From: Terrimonas sp.
GTDB lineage: Bacteria > Bacteroidota > Bacteroidia > Chitinophagales > Chitinophagaceae
Direction of reading: 5' to 3'
DNA: 37,993 bases
Assembly: GCA_016125075.1 (NCBI GenBank)
Contig: WGMO01000029.1
Span: 1-37,993 of the forward strand
The position numbers were made by a program, and so were the translations under genes. This document shows positions 1 to 7,444 of this stretch, in pieces (the first letter of the stretch is position 1; every line of letters begins with the position of its first letter). Below the pieces are notes generated by a model. The model was not told the DNA's origin and did not search any database. It saw only the letters and a list, made by a program, of their open reading frames with translations.

Positions 1-105
1 GAAAAACGCGGTGGTTCGGCAAATAAGCTTCCTATAACATCCATATAACTACAGTACCAAAACTCATTTTTTTAAATGGTCAAAAACCAAATACTGCCCT
101 TTTAA

Positions 106-140
106 TGAAAAAAGGCCATCCTTTTTGGACAGCCTCTTTA
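106..140 (-). terminator. Rho-independent terminator of the esterase gene
   Basis: Read on the minus strand, AGGCTGTCC (127-135) pairs with GGATGGCCT (113-121) around a five-A loop, with two G-U pairs, and a run of U follows. It lies just downstream of the esterase stop codon. The sequence GAGGCTGTCCAAAAAGG recurs in the terminator near 37.86 kb. Confidence 0.75.
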
Positions 141-152
141 TTGTTATATGAT

Positions 153-971
153 TTATGGCTGGATCTGCCCCCATCCCCACTTCAGGAATTCCGGCATCGC
201 CCTTCCCCAGGTTTCAACATCATGTTTCCCGTCTTTATAATTGATATACACAATATCATCGATCAGGGAATACCCTTTATTCACCAGTTCCTCTATCAGA
301 CCAAGGGTATCATCGATGGAGTCAATAACCCCGTTATTATTCCTGTCCATTTTTTCATCCAGGGAGCCGGTGGTAAAAAAGAATTTCAAACCCGGTGAAT
401 ATTTCCCTTCCCTAACCAGTTTGTGCATGATCCGGTCTGTAGCTTCGATATATCCCTCATCAAGGTCTTTCCGTCTCCACCATAAGGAACCAGAAAATAC
501 GCCTGCCCGGATGAATGCTCCCGGCATACTCCAAACCACATCAATAGCTGATAACCCACCCAGTGAAAATCCAGCATAGGATTTATCCCTGAAACTCCTG
601 ATCCGGTAAGTGGTTTGTATATATGGGATGAGTTCTTCTAAAACAAATTGTTTATGCAGTTCCGCCTTTGCACCACGACCCATAAAATCAGGCTGGGAGG
701 CCGTACCGTATTCCATTCTTCTTTCCTCACTGCAATGAATACCCACGCAGAATAACGGCGCAATGATCCCCTCATTGATATGCCGGGCCAGCATCCTGTC
801 AAAATGAAATTTGGGCAGGTCCTGCCCGTCATTGATCAGGAGTAAACTGAGTGCTTCGGGTTTTGAAACCTGGCGGGGCATGTAAAAATCAACCTCCACC
901 TTTCGTTTTAGAAAAACCGACAAAATACTCGTCCTTTCTACATGAATTCCGGGCACATTTACTTCCTGCAT
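153..971 (-). CDS. Alpha/beta-hydrolase, putative esterase (esterase D/Fes-like)
   Basis: A 272-residue serine hydrolase of the putative-esterase family, which cleaves acyl or carboxylic ester bonds; the substrate is unknown. The nucleophile elbow GFSLGG is at residues 134-139 with Ser136. The likely catalytic acid is Asp205 in GSLDE and the likely histidine is His250 in GKHD. Right after the acid is a 12-residue stretch, 209-220, that fits an EF-hand-type calcium loop (D-x-N-x-N-G-x-I-D-x-x-D). I see no signal peptide, so it is probably cytoplasmic. It diverges from the ATP-grasp/GCS2 operon, and esterases are sometimes found near such ligases, so a shared pathway is possible but not shown. 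A TATTTTTG box (977-984) lies upstream but is too close to the start codon to be a convincing promoter. Confidence 0.85.
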   Translation of the reverse strand: MQEVNVPGIHVERTSILSVFLKRKVEVDFYMPRQVSKPEALSLLLINDGQDLPKFHFDRMLARHINEGIIAPLFCVGIHCSEERRMEYGTASQPDFMGRGAKAELHKQFVLEELIPYIQTTYRIRSFRDKSYAGFSLGGLSAIDVVWSMPGAFIRAGVFSGSLWWRRKDLDEGYIEATDRIMHKLVREGKYSPGLKFFFTTGSLDEKMDRNNNGVIDSIDDTLGLIEELVNKGYSLIDDIVYINYKDGKHDVETWGRAMPEFLKWGWGQIQP

Positions 972-1029
972 AACCCCAAAAATAACAATTACTCAATTAT
1001 CATAAACAACTGCTCTATTAAAGGGTATT

Positions 1030-1061
1030 TTTGTTAAATTGTCGTTCATAAAATACATTTG
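1030..1061 (+). promoter_or_regulatory. Bacteroidota promoter of the ATP-grasp/GCS2 operon
   Basis: TTTG (1030-1033), 20 bp, then TACATTTG (1054-1061), matching the -33/-7 consensus of the Bacteroidota housekeeping sigma factor. The predicted start is near 1066, giving a leader of about 20 nt before the ATG at 1089. Confidence 0.7.
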
Positions 1062-1088
1062 AACAGAAAGCACCAAAACTGAATTATT

Positions 1089-2042
1089 ATGAAAAAAATC
1101 GGAGTCCTGTTTGGCAAAGAACGTTCCTTTCCCATGGCATTTGTTGAAAGAGTGAACAGCAAGGGCGTTCCCGGCATCGTGGCAGAGCCCGTCAGGATTG
1201 ATAAAACCATGCAGGGCGAATTCTGTGGTTATGATGTGATCATCGACAGGATCTCACAGGATGTCCCTTTTTACAGGACTTTTTTAAAAAATGCTGCCGT
1301 TACCGGTACCGCAGTTATTAATAACCCTTTCTGGTGGAGTGCCGATGACAAATATTTCAATAACTGTCTGATGACGAAGGTTGGGGTGCCTGTTCCCAAA
1401 ACAGTCATATTGCCTTCGCGGGAACTACCGGATGATACCAGTGACGACTCTTTCAGCAACCTGGCCTACCCAATGGACTGGGAAAGCATCTTTAAATATG
1501 TTGGATTTCCTGCCTATATGAAACCGTTTGCCGGCGGGGGATGGAAGAATGTCTATAAACTCAACCATATGGATGAGTTTTTTGAGAAACATGCCGAAAC
1601 GGGTCAGCTGGTCATGCTCTTACAGGAAGAAATTGTTTTTGAGGAATATTACCGTTGCTATTGCATTGGCGGTAAACACGTGCGCATCATGTCGTATGAA
1701 CCCCGAAACCCGCATCATCTGCGTTATGTAGCCGACTTTGCCCCTTCCCGGGAAAAATTGCAGCAGATGGAAGAAATCGTTCTCCGGATCAATGCCTACC
1801 TGGGATATGATTTCAATACCGTAGAACTGGCATTAAGGGATGGGATACCCTATGCCATTGATTTTTGTAACCCCGCACCAGATGCCGAGAGAACCAGCGT
1901 GGGAGAGGAAAACTTTGAATGGGTGGTAGAAACGGCTGCGAATTATGCCATCGAAAAAGCTTTGGAAAACCAACGGGACCGGGATAACCTCCTCTGGGGA
2001 GAATATATCAAAAGAAGTGCTGCCCATCAACCTTTGATCTGA
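1089..2042 (+). CDS. ATP-grasp domain ligase of unknown substrate
   Basis: A 317-residue RimK/glutathione-synthetase-like ATP-grasp protein, a family that joins a carboxylate to an amine through an acyl phosphate. The ATP-binding strand is seen in YMKPFAGGGWKNVY and the central-domain stretch in LLQEEIVFEEYY. The magnesium-binding C-terminal motif is TVELALRDGIPYAIDFCNPAPD, shown here as E-x(5)-D-G-x-P-Y-x-I-D-x-x-N-P. It has its own promoter and is followed after 8 bp by a GCS2-family ligase, so the two are almost certainly co-transcribed and probably act in series on a small peptide or gamma-glutamyl compound. The product is not known. Glutathione synthesis is one possibility, but neither protein is a standard GshA or GshB. 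Confidence 0.85.
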   Translation: MKKIGVLFGKERSFPMAFVERVNSKGVPGIVAEPVRIDKTMQGEFCGYDVIIDRISQDVPFYRTFLKNAAVTGTAVINNPFWWSADDKYFNNCLMTKVGVPVPKTVILPSRELPDDTSDDSFSNLAYPMDWESIFKYVGFPAYMKPFAGGGWKNVYKLNHMDEFFEKHAETGQLVMLLQEEIVFEEYYRCYCIGGKHVRIMSYEPRNPHHLRYVADFAPSREKLQQMEEIVLRINAYLGYDFNTVELALRDGIPYAIDFCNPAPDAERTSVGEENFEWVVETAANYAIEKALENQRDRDNLLWGEYIKRSAAHQPLI

Positions 2043-2050
2043 ACTGAAAC

Positions 2051-3160
2051 ATGAACATCAACTATAAGTCATTTACACTGGGGGTTGAAGAAGAGTATAT
2101 GGTACTCGACCCTGAAACCCGGGAACTGAAAAGTCATGAGCAAAAAATTGTTCATGAAGGTGAAAAAGTGATAAAAGACAAAGTAAAGGCCGAGATGCAC
2201 CAGGCCGTGGTAGAAGTTGGCACAGATATCTGCAAAGATATTGATGAGGCTTTCCTGGATGTAGCCCATTTACGGAAAACCATCGCTGCTATTGCCGGCA
2301 ATCTTGGTCTGGCCATGGGTGCCGCCGGAACCCATCCTTTCAGCCATTGGGAAAGACAACTCATCACCGATCATGTACGATATAACGAGATCGTTAATGA
2401 ATTACAGGAAGCCGCCCGCAGTAACCTGATCTTTGGATTGCATGTCCATGTGGGGATGGAAACCAGGGAAATGGCTATGCACATAGCCAACTCCACCCGT
2501 TATTTCCTGCCCCATATCTATGCCCTCAGCACCAACTCCCCCTTCTGGGAAGGCCGTCATACGGGATACCGTTCCTTCCGGACGAAGGTATTTGATAAGT
2601 TTCCCCGGACTGGCATACCGGAGGTATTTGAAAGTATTGAAGCCTACGATAACTATATCAAGTTACTCGTGAAGACAAACTGCATTGACAATGCCAAAAA
2701 AATATGGTGGGATATCAGGGTGCACCCTTTTTTTAATACGGTGGAATTCCGGATATGTGATGTGCCGATGACCGTCGATGAAACCATTGCCCTGGCTGCC
2801 TTGTTCCAGGCGATCTGTGCCAAGATCTATAAGCTCAGGACACAGAACATGAATTTCATTCAGTATTCAAGACACCTCATCAATGAAAACAAATGGCGGG
2901 CCAGCCGGTATGGTATAGATGGCAGGTTAATCGATTTTGGCAAGGAAGAAGAAGTGAATACACGGGTCCTGATTTATGAATTACTGGATTTTGTTGATGA
3001 CGTGGTGGATCATCTTGGGAGCCGGCACCGGCTGGCCTATATCCATAAAATACTGGAACACGGTACCGGCGCCGACCGCCAGCTGGCGGTGTATGAAGAA
3101 ACAAAAAGCCTGCTGAGTGTGGTGGATTATATTAAAGACCAATACCTGACAGGTATATAA
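2051..3160 (+). CDS. Carboxylate-amine ligase, GCS2/YbdK family
   Basis: A 369-residue protein of the glutamate-cysteine ligase type 2 superfamily (YbdK branch), which forms amide bonds to glutamate-like carboxylates using ATP. The start TLGVEEEYMVLDP contains the family's metal-binding acidic cluster. EVGTDIC near residue 57 and HVHVGME in the middle are further family motifs. The length is normal for YbdK proteins. It is the second gene of a three-gene operon, 8 bp after the ATP-grasp ligase and 8 bp before the methionine sulfoxide reductase gene. E. coli YbdK has weak glutamate-cysteine ligase activity in vitro, so a thiol or gamma-glutamyl peptide product is plausible but remains inference. 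Confidence 0.9.
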   Translation: MNINYKSFTLGVEEEYMVLDPETRELKSHEQKIVHEGEKVIKDKVKAEMHQAVVEVGTDICKDIDEAFLDVAHLRKTIAAIAGNLGLAMGAAGTHPFSHWERQLITDHVRYNEIVNELQEAARSNLIFGLHVHVGMETREMAMHIANSTRYFLPHIYALSTNSPFWEGRHTGYRSFRTKVFDKFPRTGIPEVFESIEAYDNYIKLLVKTNCIDNAKKIWWDIRVHPFFNTVEFRICDVPMTVDETIALAALFQAICAKIYKLRTQNMNFIQYSRHLINENKWRASRYGIDGRLIDFGKEEEVNTRVLIYELLDFVDDVVDHLGSRHRLAYIHKILEHGTGADRQLAVYEETKSLLSVVDYIKDQYLTGI

Positions 3161-3168
3161 ACCGATCT

Positions 3169-3642
3169 ATGGCAGAAGACCTGGTAATAGTAAATGGATC
3201 AAAAGAAGAGCAATACCTTGCCCTGCTACCACAGATACATGGTTTATTGGAAGGTGAGACAGACCTGGTCGCCAACCTTGCCAATATCGCTGCCGCCCTC
3301 AAAGAACAATTCGGATGGTTATGGGTAGGTTTTTACCTGGTAAAAGATAACGAATTAGTGCTGGGGCCATTCCAGGGGCCGATTGCCTGTACCCGGATAA
3401 AAAAAGGCCGGGGTGTTTGCGGCACCTGCTGGGAAAAAGAAGAAACATTGATTGTGGATGATGTGGAACAGTTCCCCGGGCATATTGCCTGCAGTAGTTT
3501 ATCAAAATCTGAAATAGTCATACCCATCTTCAACAACAACACCCTGATCGGTGTTTTGGATGCGGATAGCGAATCTTTGGCCAGTTTTGACCAGGTTGAT
3601 AAAAATCATCTGGAAAAGATAGTAAGTCTTATTCCGCTTTAA
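3169..3642 (+). CDS. msrC: Free methionine-(R)-sulfoxide reductase (GAF domain)
   Basis: A 157-residue single GAF-domain protein. The family reduces free, not protein-bound, methionine-R-sulfoxide with thioredoxin as electron donor. The three catalytic cysteines are present as Cys74, Cys84 and Cys108; their spacing of 10 and 24 residues equals that of Cys84/94/118 in the E. coli enzyme. An additional Cys87 gives a local CGTC. It is the third gene of the ATP-grasp/GCS2 operon. The pairing of an oxidative-damage repair enzyme with two ligases fits a thiol or redox role for the operon, though this is suggestive only. Confidence 0.92.
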   Translation: MAEDLVIVNGSKEEQYLALLPQIHGLLEGETDLVANLANIAAALKEQFGWLWVGFYLVKDNELVLGPFQGPIACTRIKKGRGVCGTCWEKEETLIVDDVEQFPGHIACSSLSKSEIVIPIFNNNTLIGVLDADSESLASFDQVDKNHLEKIVSLIPL

Positions 3643-3732
3643 ATTAGATAGTTATAAACCTCCTTTTATAATCACTTTCTCTTTTTTGATATTTATTTGA
3701 ATACAGAAAATACAGAATATCAATTATTTAGC

Positions 3733-3740
3733 TAATTTTG
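3733..3740 (+). promoter_or_regulatory. Candidate -7 element of the desaturase gene
   Basis: TAATTTTG matches TAnnTTTG. It lies 38 bp before the desaturase ATG. No TTTG element is found at the expected distance upstream, so support rests on the -7 box and its position. Confidence 0.45.
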
Positions 3741-3778
3741 CCTTGCCGCTTAAGGCCTGAAAAAACCGAACCAGCTTC

Positions 3779-4834
3779 ATGAAGAGTCTGAATCAATTAG
3801 TAGACCCTGTTTACCAGCAGCCAGCATCCTTTAGCCGTTATGAGCGTTTCTGGCTAAAATATATGAATGACAAAAGGGATTTTTCCTTTTTAAAATTACT
3901 GACCCTTATTCACCTAACGGTTATCCCTATTGGCATTCTCCTGTTTACTCCCTTATTCAAAGGCTATATTTGGTGGATTGTATTCGGAGTGTGGTTCTTC
4001 CTGGCACAGATCCGACTCAGGGGCCCTTTTGGCCTGATGCTCCATAATATTACTCACCGCAGGTTATTCAAAAAAAAATATAACTGGCTCAATAAATATG
4101 TTACCTGGTTTGTTTGCCCTTTCTTTGGACATACGCCGGAAACCTATTTCGCACACCATGTAGGCATGCACCATGAAGAAAACAACATGCCGGATGATGC
4201 CAGCAGTACGCTCCCCTACCAACGGGATTCTTTAAAAGACTTTCTGAAATATTATCTCAACTTTTTGTTTCTCGGGTTCCGGGACACCTTTCTTTATCTT
4301 TTTACAAGGAAAAAGAAAAAATATTATGTCAACCTCACTTTTGGGGAAATGTCTTTCTACGCAGCCTGTATCCTGCTGTGTTTCATCAACCTGAAAGCAG
4401 CCCTCTGGGTGCTGATTATTCCATTCCTGGTTTCCAGGCTCATCATGATGCTGGGTAATTGGACACAGCATGCTTTTGTGGATCCCGTGGATCCTGAAAA
4501 CATGTACAAAAGCTGTTTTAACTGTATCAATACGAATTACAATACAAAATGCTGGAACGATGGTTACCATCTTATCCATCACCTGAAACCCGGAGTGCAT
4601 TATACAGAAATGCCGGTACTGTTCATGAAAGAAGCTGATAAGATTGCCAGCCAGCAATCACTGGTTTTTGACGGCATCCATTATCTGCATCTTTTTTACT
4701 ACCTGATGGCCAAACGTTATGATAAAATGGCTGCACACTTAGTCAATATCAACAACTGTTTTTCCTCGGAAGAGGAAGCCATCCAAATTTTGCGGCAACG
4801 AACCGAAAGATTCCATAACCTGAAAGTGGCCTGA
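3779..4834 (+). CDS. Membrane fatty acid desaturase family protein
   Basis: A 351-residue integral membrane di-iron enzyme that would introduce a double bond or hydroxyl into an acyl chain. The histidine clusters are HNITH, HHVGMHH and HLIHH, with a further histidine in GNWTQHAF. Hydrophobic spans lie around residues 40-80, 160-175 and 195-225. The pattern fits the acyl-lipid desaturase/hydroxylase superfamily; which lipid and which carbon cannot be read from the sequence. The gene has its own candidate promoter and is followed after 17 bp by a GNAT gene, which may be co-transcribed. Confidence 0.88.
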   Translation: MKSLNQLVDPVYQQPASFSRYERFWLKYMNDKRDFSFLKLLTLIHLTVIPIGILLFTPLFKGYIWWIVFGVWFFLAQIRLRGPFGLMLHNITHRRLFKKKYNWLNKYVTWFVCPFFGHTPETYFAHHVGMHHEENNMPDDASSTLPYQRDSLKDFLKYYLNFLFLGFRDTFLYLFTRKKKKYYVNLTFGEMSFYAACILLCFINLKAALWVLIIPFLVSRLIMMLGNWTQHAFVDPVDPENMYKSCFNCINTNYNTKCWNDGYHLIHHLKPGVHYTEMPVLFMKEADKIASQQSLVFDGIHYLHLFYYLMAKRYDKMAAHLVNINNCFSSEEEAIQILRQRTERFHNLKVA

Positions 4835-4851
4835 AACCCTGTTTTTCCCAG

Positions 4852-5361
4852 ATGCAAAATTTGATGCCGTCCATCCATATCAGAAATATACTTCCGCAGG
4901 ACAATCCAATGCTGGCTGCCATCATCAGGAATACACTGGCAGAGTTTGGCGCCAATCACCCGGGTACCGTTTATTTTGATGCCGCCACGGATTCCTTATA
5001 CGAATTGTTCCAGGAACCGAAATCAATATATTTTGTTGCTGAATGGAATGATCAGATCATCGGGGGAGGTGGCATATTCCCTACACAAGGCCTGCCCGCC
5101 GATACCTGCGAGCTCGTCAAAATGTACCTGCTCCCGGAGGGCAGGGGAAAAGGCATCGGGCAATTACTGATCGCCCGCTGTATCGAAACCGCCAAAACAT
5201 TTGGCTTCAGCAAAATTTATCTGGAAACCATGCCCGAACTCAAACAGGCGCTGAAAGTCTATGAAAAATTTGGATTCCGCTACCTCAATGCCCCCCTGGG
5301 TAACAGCGGCCATTTTGGATGCGACCTATGGATGATCAGGGACTTGATAGCTAAAGCATAA
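4852..5361 (+). CDS. GNAT-family N-acetyltransferase
   Basis: A 169-residue GNAT protein, about the usual single-domain length. The acetyl-CoA pyrophosphate-binding motif is seen as EGRGKGIGQLLI (R/Q-x-x-G-x-G), preceded by VKMYLLPE (beta-4) and followed by the IYLETMPELKQALKVYEKFGF helix-strand typical of the fold. The acceptor substrate is unknown. It starts 17 bp after the desaturase gene on the same strand and converges on the SprT-like gene with 6 bp between stops. ATGs at residues 1 and 5 are both possible starts. Confidence 0.88.
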   Translation: MQNLMPSIHIRNILPQDNPMLAAIIRNTLAEFGANHPGTVYFDAATDSLYELFQEPKSIYFVAEWNDQIIGGGGIFPTQGLPADTCELVKMYLLPEGRGKGIGQLLIARCIETAKTFGFSKIYLETMPELKQALKVYEKFGFRYLNAPLGNSGHFGCDLWMIRDLIAKA

Positions 5362-5367
5362 CATTTA

Positions 5368-5997
5368 TCACTGAGGCTGGCTGATTGGCTTCACTTCATA
5401 AACAGGGCTAAACAGGTAAATCCTGCCTGTTTTAACTTCTGTACACTTATATCGCTTGCGTTGTTTTTCTCCCCGTATAAACACTTTTCCGTCCTCCAAC
5501 TGGAACAAGGAATCTTCCGGAATCTCTTCCACAAGTTTCAGCGGGTTGTTTGGACGGTCATATTTTCTCAGCACCCTGATAAGCCCATCTTCCCCGCAAC
5601 TGCTGGCAGCAGGATTGATCATGGATTGCTGTAACGCTGCCTGGATATCGGAAGGAAACACTTTGTTTTCAATGAACCGGGCCAGCAATTGGGCATAGCA
5701 ATTTTTCCATTCCCTGCCATGGGCGCTGACCCTGTGACCATATTGTTCAAACACAATCAGGTGCGCCAGTTCATGCAGGGTGGTGATCAGGAAAGCATAG
5801 GGGTTCAGGTTGCCGTTCACACTGATCCTGTGATGCTGAAATCCTGTTTTATGACGGTAATCCCCCAGAACTGTTTTTCTTTCCCGGGCAACGGTGAGGT
5901 GCACCTTATAATAATGAAGGTATTGAACGACACTTTCATAAGTGCCCTCCGGTAAGAATCGTTGTAAACTATCGAGAGGAACTTCTTGCTTAGGCAT
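5368..5997 (-). CDS. SprT-like zinc metalloprotease-fold protein
   Basis: A 209-residue SprT-like protein. The zinc site is HELAH at residues 75-79, with a probable third ligand His93 in SAHGREW, as in the SprT/Spartan family. In eukaryotic Spartan this domain cuts DNA-protein crosslinks; the bacterial role is not established. The C-terminal zinc ribbon seen in many SprT proteins is degenerate here: only YKC remains near residue 184, with no second cysteine pair. The gene overlaps the end of the upstream membrane-protein gene by 8 bp, so the two are probably translated from one message. Confidence 0.85.
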   Translation of the reverse strand: MPKQEVPLDSLQRFLPEGTYESVVQYLHYYKVHLTVARERKTVLGDYRHKTGFQHHRISVNGNLNPYAFLITTLHELAHLIVFEQYGHRVSAHGREWKNCYAQLLARFIENKVFPSDIQAALQQSMINPAASSCGEDGLIRVLRKYDRPNNPLKLVEEIPEDSLFQLEDGKVFIRGEKQRKRYKCTEVKTGRIYLFSPVYEVKPISQPQ

Positions 5998-6391
5998 TTT
6001 TATTATTCTTGGACAGGATCATCAACCCCCTCACTTCAATGAAAGTATACACCAGGTATAATCCCATGCACATAAAAAGACCCGGCTTATTGACGTCTTT
6101 TTTCATCACCATAATATAAGCAAATGCGACAGCTGCCAGTAAAAAAAGCTTGAGGATGAAACTTCCATAAATGAGCCTGAAGAATGCATGATTGTTTTTT
6201 GACAGGAGACCCTTTGCACTCATCATAAACGAGATCAGGGTCACCAGGAATATAAAGGCATTCCCAATGATCACGACATCTTTATCGATATTGATTGCCT
6301 GCAGATTTTCCGGGAAAAAGAGGAAAAATGAATTCAGGCCTATGAAGAGAATAGTTCCCGGCAAAAAAAGCCGCATCGGTTGCCGCGCCAT
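5990..6391 (-). CDS. Small four-helix membrane protein, function unknown
   Basis: A 133-residue protein with four hydrophobic spans (about residues 6-27, 40-58, 71-93 and 104-122) and short polar loops. I do not recognise a family with confidence. Its size, its FFRLIYGSFILKLFLL helix and its place next to bactofilin recall the small AtpI-like proteins that sit between bactofilin and ATP synthase genes in some Bacteroidota, but no atp genes follow here. It overlaps the SprT-like gene by 8 bp and has a TACCTTTG box 23 bp upstream. Confidence 0.75.
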   Translation of the reverse strand: MARQPMRLFLPGTILFIGLNSFFLFFPENLQAINIDKDVVIIGNAFIFLVTLISFMMSAKGLLSKNNHAFFRLIYGSFILKLFLLAAVAFAYIMVMKKDVNKPGLFMCMGLYLVYTFIEVRGLMILSKNNKNA

Positions 6392-6413
6392 AAGCGTAGA
6401 TTAATTTTAGTTG

Positions 6414-6421
6414 CAAAGGTA
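6414..6421 (-). promoter_or_regulatory. Candidate -7 element before the small membrane protein
   Basis: On the minus strand TACCTTTG matches TAnnTTTG exactly and is identical to the boxes before fusA and rpsL. It lies between the bactofilin stop and the membrane-protein start, so this gene pair may be transcribed separately from bactofilin. No clear -33 element. Confidence 0.5.
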
Positions 6422-6470
6422 AACAGCGGAAAGTTCTTACAGCACATTATTGGTCAGGCAAACTAACCGG

Positions 6471-6902
6471 TCAATTGATCAACTCGGTCACTTCTTCCCT
6501 ATCGGTCACGCCGGACAGCATCCCCGGGCCGGTTTGGCCCATATGACATTGGCCATTAAATGTTGCGCTCGGTTCCACCTGCAATTTGACGGCATAGATA
6601 TTTCCCGAAACCACACAATCCCCTCTTAACTGGAGGATATCTTTCACCTTGATATTACCCGATACTTTGCCTACGATATCGGCCTGGTTCCCGTCAATAT
6701 CGCCTTCTACCACACCACTGGCGCCAATCACTATTTTAGAACTGCTTTTTATATTGCCGATAATGGTACCGTCAATACGCAGGTCGCTGTTACTGCTGAT
6801 ATCGCCTTTTAGGGTGGTACCGGCACCGATAAGGGTGGTACCGCCGTTTGTTCCGTTAGATTTTTCGTTACTCATAGTTTCCTTGGATTTAGCATTAAAC
6901 AT
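6471..6902 (-). CDS. Bactofilin (polymer-forming cytoskeletal protein)
   Basis: A 143-residue bactofilin. These proteins polymerise without nucleotide into filaments that organise cell-wall enzymes and cell shape. The core, residues about 22-120, shows the regular short beta-helix turns (GTTLKGDISSNSDLRIDGT, then IKSSSKIVIGASGVVEGDI, then NQADIVGKVSGNIKV). The N-terminal tail is polar and rich in Asn, Gly and Ser. A second possible start is Met10. It begins 13 bp after a coiled-coil membrane protein on the same strand; elsewhere in the phylum bactofilin is paired with an M23 peptidase, and the upstream gene resembles the anchor part of such a peptidase. Confidence 0.93.
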   Translation of the reverse strand: MFNAKSKETMSNEKSNGTNGGTTLIGAGTTLKGDISSNSDLRIDGTIIGNIKSSSKIVIGASGVVEGDIDGNQADIVGKVSGNIKVKDILQLRGDCVVSGNIYAVKLQVEPSATFNGQCHMGQTGPGMLSGVTDREEVTELIN

Positions 6903-6915
6903 AGATTAGTATATT

Positions 6916-7311
6916 TCAGTTGTCAAACTCATCTTTGGGCACTTCAATCTTCGTAGTATCAAGGTTTTGCGGCACATCACCCCTTAATACCTTTTGAAGT
7001 CCTTCAATAAACTGCGCCTGGTTCCTGACCTCATTATTCAAAGAATCGACCGTATATTTCATCTCCCTGTTTTCCCTTACCTGGCCATACGTGTCATACC
7101 CCGGGATGTATACTTTTAGGGGCGTAAAAACGATCAGCGCCACGGTAAGCCCTACCAAAACAACAAAAATGGTGCTAAGTGTCACGTAAACACTCATCCT
7201 CGACAACTTAAACGTAACAACCTCCTCGTAAGTATCATCATTCATCACCACAAGCCGGTAGCGGTTTCTAAAACGCTTTAAAGGGGATGTTTTTTCAGGT
7301 TTCACAGACAT
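6916..7311 (-). CDS. Membrane-anchored coiled-coil protein, M23-peptidase N-terminus-like
   Basis: A 131-residue protein: a basic N-terminus, then RYRLVVMNDDTYEEV, one membrane span at about residues 44-66, FTPLKVYIPGY, and a heptad-like helix to about residue 110. This order closely matches my recollection of the N-terminal part of the M23 (LytM-type) peptidases encoded beside bactofilin in Bacteroidota, but the peptidase domain (HxxxD and HxH motifs) is absent and the protein ends in an acidic tail. Since bactofilins are known to bind the cytoplasmic end of such peptidases, this may be a scaffold or anchor. It is the first gene of the bactofilin operon. Confidence 0.82.
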   Translation of the reverse strand: MSVKPEKTSPLKRFRNRYRLVVMNDDTYEEVVTFKLSRMSVYVTLSTIFVVLVGLTVALIVFTPLKVYIPGYDTYGQVRENREMKYTVDSLNNEVRNQAQFIEGLQKVLRGDVPQNLDTTKIEVPKDEFDN

Positions 7312-7444
7312 GTATTAGGAGTTAAAGTTAGGAAAAAGAGGTCTTTTATCTTATTGTTAATCAAAATTTAAGGATAAAAAAACTGCCATTTCCCATAATA
7401 AAATATTTGATTTTCAGTTATTAAGATTTTAGATTGCGACGGAA

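Noticed and set aside
977-984. TATTTTTG as the esterase promoter
   Set aside because: It ends only a few bases before the ATG and the nearest TTG is 22 bp upstream, outside the usual spacing.
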